From: Candidatus Collinsella stercoripullorum
GTDB lineage: Bacteria > Actinomycetota > Coriobacteriia > Coriobacteriales > Coriobacteriaceae
Direction of reading: 5' to 3'
Length of the DNA: 64,000 bases
NCBI GenBank assembly: GCA_019117005.1
Contig: DXAO01000014.1
Location: 62,001-126,000, forward strand
The notes under the pieces are model-generated. The model saw nothing but the letters and a program-made list of their open reading frames with translations. It did not search any database and was not told the origin of the DNA. A program made the position numbers and the translations under genes. Below, piece after piece: positions 54,432 through 62,112 of this stretch (its first letter is position 1; each line of letters starts with the position of its first letter).

Positions 54432-55358
54432 TCAGCGCGTCAGGCCGTCCGCGTAGGCGGCAAGGCCCTCCCTCAGCGCGCCCGGCCCCTCGATGACCAG
54501 GTCCCCGCCGGCGGAGAGGACCTGGTCGAAGAGCCAGGCGTCCGACGAGTACCAGAGCGTGAACGCGCACCGGCCGTCCGGGAGCACCTCGACCTCGCCG
54601 ATCCCCGCCCAATCGAGGCGCTGGACGAGGCCGGCGTCGGCGGCGACGAGGCGCGCGGCCCTCCCGCTCGCCCGCAGGCTCTCCGCCGTGCCCGCATGGA
54701 CCTGCGGATGGCGGTCGACGGAATCGTCGGTGAACGACACCCCCGCGATGCGGTCGAGGCGGTACCGGCGCTCGGCGTCCTTCTCGACATCCCAGCCCAC
54801 AAGGTAGGAGGCCCCGTCCTCGTCGGAGATCAGCATGGGGTCCACGAGGCGCCCGCTCGGCGAGTCCTCGCCGAGCGCCCGGTAGGAGATGCGGCATCGT
54901 ATGCCGTCTTCGATCGCCTCCGCGAGCGCGGTGAACCACGACCCGTAGCGCGCCGGTTCGGCGACGCGCGTCCCCTGGGCGTCCGCCTCGCCGATATAGG
55001 GCATGACCGCGTCTCGGATGCGCCCGCGCGTCCCCGCGTCGATGTCCAGGGCATCGAGGACGTGGGCGATGACCAGCGCCTCCTCCATGGTGAAGCGCCG
55101 CGGCGAGAGCAGCGCGGCCTCGCCCTGCAGGCGGATCTCGCCGTTCGCGACCGAGATCGCCGCCCGCGCCCCGCTCGTCCGGTCGGAGAGGGCGGAGACC
55201 GTCTCCACCACGGCGTCGACATCGCCCGGACGCACCCCGAGCATCCGGGCCGCCTCCGCGCGGGCGATCCGCTGCCCGGGCGCCGCGGAGAGCGCCTCGA
55301 GCAGGCGGATCCCGGCCGTCACGAGCTGCTCGGCGGTCAGGTTCTCAGGCTTCGGCAT
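54432..55358 (-). CDS. WYL-domain transcriptional regulator (PafC-like)
   Basis: The protein has 308 aa. The N-terminus is a winged helix-turn-helix (LLEALSAAPGQRIARAEAARMLG), and the C-terminal WYL region reads CRISYRALG ... ASYLVGWDVEKDAERRYRLDRIAGV. It overlaps the end of the preceding WYL gene by 14 bp, the tandem arrangement of actinobacterial pafBC, whose product activates DNA-damage genes. Next to dinG this fits a damage response role, but that is inference. Confidence 0.85.
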   Translation of the reverse strand: MPKPENLTAEQLVTAGIRLLEALSAAPGQRIARAEAARMLGVRPGDVDAVVETVSALSDRTSGARAAISVANGEIRLQGEAALLSPRRFTMEEALVIAHVLDALDIDAGTRGRIRDAVMPYIGEADAQGTRVAEPARYGSWFTALAEAIEDGIRCRISYRALGEDSPSGRLVDPMLISDEDGASYLVGWDVEKDAERRYRLDRIAGVSFTDDSVDRHPQVHAGTAESLRASGRAARLVAADAGLVQRLDWAGIGEVEVLPDGRCAFTLWYSSDAWLFDQVLSAGGDLVIEGPGALREGLAAYADGLTR

Positions 55359-56406
55359 GGGCCGCCACCGCCTTTCCGATCAGGGAGTTCCATTCATCGA
55401 CCAGCTTCTGCGGGGAGAAGGGCCTCATGCTCGCCTGGGCGTGGGAGAGCGCGAACGCGGCTGCGGCGCGCATGTCGCGCACCTTGACCGTCCACAGGCG
55501 CCTCCCGTCGACCAGATGCTCGAGCTCGCCGCGCCCATGGGTGATGGCGACGACCTCGTCCTCCCCGATCGAGCCGTCGAAGGTGAAGCAGGCCTTGCTC
55601 GCCAGCCCCCCGGCGATATCGAAGGGCAGGAACAGGTAGTCGCGCACGTCGAACCACGGCGGGACGGTATACGATCCCGCGGGCCTCCAGCAGCGCGTGA
55701 CGCGGTCGGCGCGGAAGGTGCGCACCCCGCCCGACTGCTCGTCCAGACCGACGTAATAGGTGTGCCCGTCCTGCATGAAGACGCCCCAGATCTCGAGGGT
55801 GCGCTGGCTTTCCGCACCCCGCGCGTCCAGGTAGGCGAAGCGTATCCTGCGCTTCATGGCGAAGGCGGACCACAGGGCGTCCGCACAGCGCCCCGCTCCG
55901 CCGTCGTCCCCGTCGCACCGGTCCGTCCCGTCCTCCCGTCGTGTCTCCCCGGCATCCGCCCCGCTGCCGGGTCCCTGCGTCAGGGCGACGAGCTTTGAGC
56001 GGATGCCGAGCAGCGCCTGGCGGTAGGGGATCTCCTGCCGGGACAGGCTCTCGTCCACGGCGCGCAGGAGCGTGTCGGCGTCGTCCCGGGAGATGACGCC
56101 GGCGGGCGCGTAGGTGGAGGCGCGGTCGATGGTCCAGCGGCTCCCGTCGGTCGCCGTCGCCCCCTCGTCGCGCACCTCCACGACATGGATGCCGTGCTCG
56201 GCGAGCCGGTCCCGGTCGCGCTTGAACTTCTTGAGGTCGGACGCCCGGTTGTCCGAGCCGTAACCCAGGTCGGAGTCGCTCACGATCTGCTCGGTGGTGA
56301 GCGGGTTGGAGGATGAGTTGAGGACGAACAGGAGGTTCAGAACGCGCAGGGCGGTCTCGTTGCGGCCGCGCCCGCCGTCTGCCTCGGAGCTCTTGCGCAC
56401 GCTCAT
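55345..56406 (-). CDS. WYL-domain transcriptional regulator (PafB-like)
   Basis: The protein has 353 aa. The N-terminal HTH region reads ALRVLNLLFVLNSSSNPLTT; the WYL domain shows RIRFAYLDARG and HTYYVGLDEQSGGVRTFRADRV. ATG 56406 follows AAAGGGCCCCGC; the frame extends upstream to 56574 without a ribosome binding site. It is the first of the pair and is divergent from the M28-like gene. Confidence 0.85.
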   Translation of the reverse strand: MSVRKSSEADGGRGRNETALRVLNLLFVLNSSSNPLTTEQIVSDSDLGYGSDNRASDLKKFKRDRDRLAEHGIHVVEVRDEGATATDGSRWTIDRASTYAPAGVISRDDADTLLRAVDESLSRQEIPYRQALLGIRSKLVALTQGPGSGADAGETRREDGTDRCDGDDGGAGRCADALWSAFAMKRRIRFAYLDARGAESQRTLEIWGVFMQDGHTYYVGLDEQSGGVRTFRADRVTRCWRPAGSYTVPPWFDVRDYLFLPFDIAGGLASKACFTFDGSIGEDEVVAITHGRGELEHLVDGRRLWTVKVRDMRAAAAFALSHAQASMRPFSPQKLVDEWNSLIGKAVAAHAEA

Positions 56407-56754
56407 GCGGGGCCCTTTCTGACGTGAGGGGAATCCAAGGCTGCAACCCATTCTAGGAAAGCCGCGCCCGCTCGTGCCCCGCGGGTCCGCTGAACGACAC
56501 GAGGAAACTACGGGGGCGAGCCCGCCGCGCGCGAGCGGGGGTCGGTCCGCGCCGCCGCCGTGAGAGGGCCGCATGCGACCGAATCCGAGGCCCCGCGCTT
56601 CGATATGGAGATAGGTGGATGAACGGGCCGCAAACGCCGGTGAGAGGAGGGCACCGCTGCGGCGGGATGGGGTTCAGGGTATACTTTCGACTACATACGG
56701 ACCCATCGCCTGCGCGAAAGGTCCGCATAACAGGACAAACGATGCGGAGCCCCT
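56407..56754. other. intergenic region between divergent WYL and M28-like genes
   Basis: No gene seen. TATACT at 56679-56684 is a candidate -10 for the rightward gene; no clear -35. The leftward promoter was not identified. Confidence 0.5.
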
Positions 56755-59700
56755 ATGGCCAATACCCAGAAATATCTGAACCACCTGCTTCAGAACATCG
56801 GTATAACCCCAGCGTGCAGCGAGGAGGAGCGCGCAGCCGCCGACGAGCTCGCGCGCATCTTCTCCCGCCATGGCTTCGAGCCCGAGATACAGGAGTTCAC
56901 GTCGTCCTCGTCTCCCAAGCTCGTGCGCGCCATCCTGTGCACCGTGCTGTTCGTGGCGACGGTGCTCATGGGCATCGGGGGCGCCCTGGGTGTCGTCGGC
57001 ACCATCCTCGTGATCGCCTGCGCGGCGCTGTTCGTGCTCGAGCGGACGGGGCGCATCGCATATCCGCAGATCGGGTCGGGCGGCCTGTCCCAGAACGTCA
57101 TCGCGTACCACAAGGCCGAGGGGCCGCTCGCCTCTCCGCGCAACCGCCCGGTGGTTGTGGTCGCCCATTACGACTCCCCGCGCGCGGACATCCTGGCGGA
57201 GCACCCGTACTCCACCTACCGTCCCATCCTCGTGAAGGTGCTCCCCTTCGCCATGGTGGTCCCCGCCGCCATCGGGATCGTGAGGGTCTTCCCGGTCCCC
57301 GATGCCGCCAAGATCGTGCTGTGGGTGCTCGCCATCCTCGTGTCGCTCGTTCCTCTGGCGAGCGCCGTCGCGACCTTCCTCAACCGCTACGCCCTGCCCT
57401 ACACCTCGGGGTCCGTGTGCAACAAGTCCTCGGTCGCCGCGATGCTCGGCGTGATGGACTCGGTCGCCCCGTTCCGCGGCTCCTCGGAGTTCCCCGACGA
57501 CGTCCCGTTCGAGCAGTTCATGGCCGAGCAGGTCGAGCTCTACGGTGACGAGCTGGTCCCCGAGCCGCATCCGGTCGAGGTCTCCGCCCGCGCCGAGCGC
57601 GAGGAGCAGCAGGACCTCGTCGCCGAGCTCCCCGACGCCCAGGCCCCCGCCGCGCCGCAGGACGCGGCGTTCGAGCGGGCCGTCCCGTCCGATCCGTTCG
57701 TATCCGAGGCGCCCGCCGATCAGGTTCCGCTCGAGGGTGCGACCATCGAGATGCCCGCGCTCGACGTGGACGGCGCCCCCGCAGCCGATGCGACGGCCTC
57801 CTTCGAGGTGGTCTCCATCCCCGATGGCAGCGAGTCCGTCGAGGAGATGCCGGAGGAGGAGCCCGCCGACCGGCTTCCCGTGAACGCCGCCGGCTGCCTG
57901 CGCTACGGAACCGACATCATCCGAGCCCTCGGCATGGTCGATGCCAGCTGCGCGATCGAGTACGAGCCCGACGCGCTGCCCGCCCCCGCGCCGCGTCCCG
58001 CTTCCGCCCGGGAGGTGCGCCCCGCCGAGCCCCGCCCGCAGGACCCCGTCCAGACGGAGGCCCCCCGTGCTGTCGCGGAGCCGGTCGTCGCGCCGGTCAG
58101 CGCCCCCGCCGCCGAGCGCGTTCCCGCCCCCGCGCCCGTTCAGCCCGCACCCGAGGTTTCCGAGCAGCCCGCGTATGCGCCCCTCCAGGAGCAGCCCGCG
58201 GCCCCGGAGCCGGCGTATGCCGACGCCCCGGTCGAGGAGCTGCAGGCTCCCGCCGTGTTCGATGCGGAGCAGTTCGAGGGCGCGCCCACGGAGGATGCGA
58301 CCGGCGTGGACGCCTACGACGAGCCCGTCCCCGTGCGCGACCCGTTCGAGTACATCGCCGAGCCGGCGTACGACGAGGACCTCGACGTCGAGGATGAGGA
58401 CGACCTCCCCGAGCTCGACCTGGACGATCTGAACATCACCGACGAGGAGATCGCATCCGCGATCCCCGCCGAGTACACGCTCGCCGACGACGAATCCGAT
58501 GACGGGTCCGCCGCGGACATCGAGGACGGTCTCGACGGCTTCGCCTTCCAGGAGGAGGCTGAGGAGGAGCCGCAGCCCGCCGACGCGACGGTCACCATGG
58601 ACGCCTCGGTGTTCGACGAGGCGGAGGCCTTCGAGGCGTCGGAGTCCATCGATGTCGAGGGGGCGGCCGCTGCCGCCGAGGACGGGCTCCCCGTCGATGA
58701 CGAGGACGCTTTCCAGGCCGTGGATGCGGGGGACGTCGACGATACCGACGGCTCCGCGGAGACCGCGTTGTTCGACATCCCCGCCGCCGAAGACGAGGCG
58801 GGCGCATATGACGAGGAGCTTTTCGAGGGAGACGAACCCGTCGACCTCGATCCCCCCGCCGCCGATGCGTTCGATCTCTATGACGACGACGATGTCGAGA
58901 TCATGCAGGCGATCTACGAGATCCTCGATGACCAGGACGGGTCGGATGAGGACGACGAGGAGCTCGTGAGCGAGCTCGAGCCCGTCGAGCCCATCGATGC
59001 CACCTCCACGTTCGAGCCCATGGACGAGACGGTCGCGCAGGCGGTCGTAGACGATGACGGGCTCGAGGATGGTTCCGCCGACGAGCTTCCCGAGGACGAG
59101 GATGCGGAGTCCGCATCCGAGGACGGGGATGAGCCGCAGGCGGATATGGAGGCCGGCGACGACGCATCGGTTTCCGATGACGCTGACGAGGTCGATGTCG
59201 CCGCGGGGGATGTCCCCGATGCCGCGGCGTCGGAGGAGGAACCCGTGCGCGGCGGGACGCAGGCGTTCGATATGACGGCCGCCGTCGACCGCACGCAGGC
59301 CACGCCCCCGGTCGCCCCTGTCGACACGACGATGCCCCAGCCGGTCGAGACCGTCGACTCGCTCATGGCCCAGATCACCGCCGAGCCCCCTGCGCGCCCG
59401 CAGCGGTCCATCAACCTTCCGGACATCTCCGCCCCCGCACCGCAGAGCGCCCCCAGCGCCTCCGTGCAGCAGCGGACCATGCCCAACATCCCGAGCCCTG
59501 CGCCCCAGCAGCGGACCATGCCCAACGTTCCGTCGCCCGCTTCGGCTCCGGCGAACCGTTCGGCCCTGTTCGACCTGCCCGACCCCTCGGCGAGCGCCGG
59601 CGACCCGCTGGCGAACGTCGGAGGCGGCACCGGGTCGGTCCGCAGCTCCTCGACGTCGCGCTTCACGGTCATCAACACCGCCGACATCCCCATGCCGACG

Positions 59701-60429
59701 ACCCCTCCCGAGGGCACCTTCGAGACCATCTCGGCTCCTGCACCCGTCGAGAAAAAGAAGAAGCGCTCCCGCGGCGGCCTGTTCGGCCGTAAGAAGAAGC
59801 GCGAGGAGTCCAGCATGAGCGACTGGCTCGGCGTGGACGACGACTTCGATGCCAAGCGCTCCGGGCGAGATATCGGCTCGTGGGACAACTTCGAGGGCGA
59901 TGACGGCTGGAAGGGCGGCGCGACCGGCGACGGGGACCTGACCGAGGCCGAGCTGCGCGGCGCCATCGCCTCGCTCGGCGATGATGAGCTGCTCGGTCAC
60001 GACATCTGGTTCGTGGCCACGGGTTCGGCGGAGAACGGCAACGCCGGTATCCGCACGTTCCTGGAGACCCATCGCGATAAGCTGCGCGGCGTCTTCCTCA
60101 TCAACCTCGAGTGCGTCGGAGCCGGCAGGCTCGCCATGGTCGCCCGCGAGGGCGAGCGCCGCGTCCTCAAGGGGGACAAGCGCATCATGGGGCTCATCTC
60201 GCGTGTCTCCGCCGACTTCCACCACGAGATCGGTGCGGTGGAGATGCCGTATCTCGACACCGATGCGCACGCCGCGATGGAGATGAGCCTGCGCTCGGTG
60301 ACCCTCGGCGGCGTCGACGGGTCCGGGTTCGCATACTCGCACAGCGAGCGCGACCTGCCGGTGAGCGTCGATGTCGACAACATCGCGCTCGCGGCCGACG
60401 TGGTGACCGAAGTCATCCGCCGTTCCTAA
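56755..60429 (+). CDS. M28-peptidase-like membrane protein with an ~800-residue disordered insertion and altered catalytic residues
   Basis: The protein has 1224 aa. The N-terminus (1-60) and VVVVAHYDSPRAD (about 133-145) match the start of M28 zinc peptidases. Four membrane helices lie at about 61-101 and 158-212. The next M28 block, SGSVCNKSSVAAMLGVM, has Cys where the family has the bridging Asp (GxxDNxSG). Residues about 240-1060 are Pro/Ala/Glu/Asp-rich and disordered, with RTMPNIPSPAPQQ repeats and a basic patch EKKKKRSRGGLFGRKKKR. The fold resumes at about 1065: FVATGSAENGNAG (Ala replaces the catalytic first Glu of EE), FLINLECVGAG (Glu for Asp) and FAYSHSERD. ATG 56755 follows GGAGCCCCT. 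Peptidase activity is doubtful; a scaffold role is possible. Confidence 0.75.
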   Translation: MANTQKYLNHLLQNIGITPACSEEERAAADELARIFSRHGFEPEIQEFTSSSSPKLVRAILCTVLFVATVLMGIGGALGVVGTILVIACAALFVLERTGRIAYPQIGSGGLSQNVIAYHKAEGPLASPRNRPVVVVAHYDSPRADILAEHPYSTYRPILVKVLPFAMVVPAAIGIVRVFPVPDAAKIVLWVLAILVSLVPLASAVATFLNRYALPYTSGSVCNKSSVAAMLGVMDSVAPFRGSSEFPDDVPFEQFMAEQVELYGDELVPEPHPVEVSARAEREEQQDLVAELPDAQAPAAPQDAAFERAVPSDPFVSEAPADQVPLEGATIEMPALDVDGAPAADATASFEVVSIPDGSESVEEMPEEEPADRLPVNAAGCLRYGTDIIRALGMVDASCAIEYEPDALPAPAPRPASAREVRPAEPRPQDPVQTEAPRAVAEPVVAPVSAPAAERVPAPAPVQPAPEVSEQPAYAPLQEQPAAPEPAYADAPVEELQAPAVFDAEQFEGAPTEDATGVDAYDEPVPVRDPFEYIAEPAYDEDLDVEDEDDLPELDLDDLNITDEEIASAIPAEYTLADDESDDGSAADIEDGLDGFAFQEEAEEEPQPADATVTMDASVFDEAEAFEASESIDVEGAAAAAEDGLPVDDEDAFQAVDAGDVDDTDGSAETALFDIPAAEDEAGAYDEELFEGDEPVDLDPPAADAFDLYDDDDVEIMQAIYEILDDQDGSDEDDEELVSELEPVEPIDATSTFEPMDETVAQAVVDDDGLEDGSADELPEDEDAESASEDGDEPQADMEAGDDASVSDDADEVDVAAGDVPDAAASEEEPVRGGTQAFDMTAAVDRTQATPPVAPVDTTMPQPVETVDSLMAQITAEPPARPQRSINLPDISAPAPQSAPSASVQQRTMPNIPSPAPQQRTMPNVPSPASAPANRSALFDLPDPSASAGDPLANVGGGTGSVRSSSTSRFTVINTADIPMPTTPPEGTFETISAPAPVEKKKKRSRGGLFGRKKKREESSMSDWLGVDDDFDAKRSGRDIGSWDNFEGDDGWKGGATGDGDLTEAELRGAIASLGDDELLGHDIWFVATGSAENGNAGIRTFLETHRDKLRGVFLINLECVGAGRLAMVAREGERRVLKGDKRIMGLISRVSADFHHEIGAVEMPYLDTDAHAAMEMSLRSVTLGGVDGSGFAYSHSERDLPVSVDVDNIALAADVVTEVIRRS

Positions 60430-60476
60430 GGCAAGCGGCCGGGCCTCGCCGCGCGCCCGAGGAGGTTCGAAGTGTT

Positions 60477-60512
60477 GAACGGGGTCGCATCCAAGCGGAT
60501 GCGACCCCGTTC
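60477..60512 (+). terminator. strong hairpin after the M28-like gene
   Basis: GAACGGGGTCGCATCC pairs perfectly with GGATGCGACCCCGTTC around AAGC. There is no T-run, but a second hairpin follows. Confidence 0.65.
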
Positions 60513-60531
60513 CGTTCGGCGGTGCAAAGGC

Positions 60532-60563
60532 TGCCCCCTCGGTTTTCGGTGACCGAGGGGGCA
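60532..60563. terminator. second hairpin in the convergent gap
   Basis: TGCCCCCTCGGT pairs with ACCGAGGGGGCA around an 8-nt loop; TTACC follows. It probably serves the glutaredoxin-like gene from the other side too. Confidence 0.5.
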
Positions 60564-60720
60564 TTACCTCAAGTCTTCAGCGCGTTCAGATGCGCATCTC
60601 AGCCGTTCAGCCGGGTTGAGAGGCGAATTCCGGCGTCATCTGCCAGCTCCTTTCACGGGGTGCCGGGGCGCATCCCTCAGCCCTCCAATTCCCAAGCCGT
60701 CGAAGGCAGCCTCAACCTTC

Positions 60721-60963
60721 CTATGAGAGGTGCTCGGCGAGATAGTCGACGATATCGGAGGATTCGTACAACGGCTCGCCGTCGATGAACAGGCAGGGGA
60801 CCTGTCGTTTCCCACCGACCTCGATCAGGCGGGACTCCGCATCCCGATCCTGCGTGATGTCGCGGAGGGGAAGCTCGATACCGTGCTCTCCCATGTAATC
60901 GAGCACCCTGTGGCAGAACGGGCAACCGGGCATGATGAAGAGCTCGTAGTTATCGGTGGTCAT
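60721..60963 (-). CDS. glutaredoxin-like protein
   Basis: The protein has 80 aa. It reads ELFIMPGCPFCHRVLDYM (CPxC redox site), ITQDRDAESRLIEVGG, QVPCLFIDG (cis-proline) and SSDIVDYLAEHL, the glutaredoxin/GST-N fold. ATG 60963 follows AAAGGACACTC. It may reduce disulfides or act with glutathione-like thiols; the electron donor is unknown. Confidence 0.88.
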   Translation of the reverse strand: MTTDNYELFIMPGCPFCHRVLDYMGEHGIELPLRDITQDRDAESRLIEVGGKRQVPCLFIDGEPLYESSDIVDYLAEHLS

Positions 60964-61130
60964 GAGTGTCCTTTCGTTTCGGGAATACGGCCATAGGCTC
61001 TTGTACCCAGATACATCGGCGTCTGGATATTGCGCGCAATCGGATACCCGACGGGGTCTTCGGGGGTATACCATCAGAAGGCCGTGTCCTGATAGCATAG
61101 AGGGACCGCTGAGCGTATCGAGGAGGTCGC

Positions 61131-61337
61131 GTGTTCACGTTTATCAAGCGCCACTGGGTGGCCTATCTTGTCGGCGCGCTGATCGCCCTCGCCCTCGGGT
61201 TCGGTGTCGCGTACGCCGTCGGCGTGATCGGGTCGACGCCCGAGGCGACCCGGATCGAGCAGGCCGAAGCGGAGCAGGAGGACGCGGAGGCCTCGGAGGA
61301 TGCCAGCGCGGAGACCGACGCCTCATCTGCCTCCTAA
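61131..61337 (+). CDS. small single-pass membrane protein with acidic tail
   Basis: The protein has 68 aa. One helix (WVAYLVGALIALALGFGVAYAVGV) follows a short basic N-terminus; the rest is Glu/Asp/Ala/Ser rich. The GTG start at 61131 follows GAGGAGGTCGC. It is not recognised; it lies between a glutaredoxin gene and sortase and is convergent with the sortase. Confidence 0.6.
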   Translation: MFTFIKRHWVAYLVGALIALALGFGVAYAVGVIGSTPEATRIEQAEAEQEDAEASEDASAETDASSAS

Positions 61338-61375
61338 TCAGTGGAAGGGCTTCTAGGCCCGCACGGAACCGCCCC

Positions 61376-62110
61376 TCATATCGCCGCGAATACGACGATC
61401 GTCCTCCATCGCTGACCCGGTATCGGGCTCGAGCAGGTGACGAGCGTCAGAACTCGTTCGGCGCGCCCGACCAGGACATCCGCCTCCTCCGATGCTATCG
61501 ATGCCTCCTTCGCCAGGTCGCTCAGCCAGCTCCGGAACTCCGACCGCCCGGGGAACGAGAAGCGCTGTATCACCTGAAAGGACGCGTCGACCTCAAGGAC
61601 GCACAGCGGCCTGAAGGCCCGTGACGTCCCGTCCGGCATCGAGAGGCGGGCGGACCCGAGCGAGTCGAACACCTCCTTCCGCAGCGCGCCGACCAAGGGG
61701 CTGAACATGAGGTTGGACCCGAAGCGGTGGTGGGCGAAGACGAGGAGGTTGCGACCGCGCACGTCGGTCCGGGTGTCGAGGTACGGGCAGCCGAGCGCGT
61801 CCCAGGCGCCCTCCGCGTTATGGCTGAGGTACCAGTCGTGCGGTTTCTCCGGTGGCGGTTGGACAACCGGCAGGGAGATCGGGGTCCCTTCGACTTCGAG
61901 CCAGGCGACGATATCCGGGTACGACGACGTGAGCCGCCCCCATCCGACGCCCCCGTTCGACTCTCCGTCCACCCCGGGTCTCTCCAGCTGTACGGAACTG
62001 CCTGCCCGCAGGTCATCGAGGGCGATCGAGGCGGCCGAAGCCATGATGCAGAGCAGGCACACGGCTTCGGCCGCTCGGGAGAGGAGACGTCGATGAGCCC
62101 TCGCACTCAC
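61376..62110 (-). CDS. class B sortase
   Basis: The protein has 244 aa. An N-terminal membrane segment (about 13-32) precedes the sortase fold. NLLVFAHHRFGSN holds the catalytic His (127 or 128), LTLVTCSS the catalytic Cys (226), and GQRWRTIVVF the Arg (236). PDIVAWLEVEGTPISLPVVQ and YLDTRTD are class B features. The GTG at 62110 begins 2 nt after the stop of the upstream Cna_B gene, so the two are translationally coupled and the sortase most likely anchors that protein. Confidence 0.9.
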   Translation of the reverse strand: MSARAHRRLLSRAAEAVCLLCIMASAASIALDDLRAGSSVQLERPGVDGESNGGVGWGRLTSSYPDIVAWLEVEGTPISLPVVQPPPEKPHDWYLSHNAEGAWDALGCPYLDTRTDVRGRNLLVFAHHRFGSNLMFSPLVGALRKEVFDSLGSARLSMPDGTSRAFRPLCVLEVDASFQVIQRFSFPGRSEFRSWLSDLAKEASIASEEADVLVGRAERVLTLVTCSSPIPGQRWRTIVVFAAI

Positions 62111-62112
62111 GA

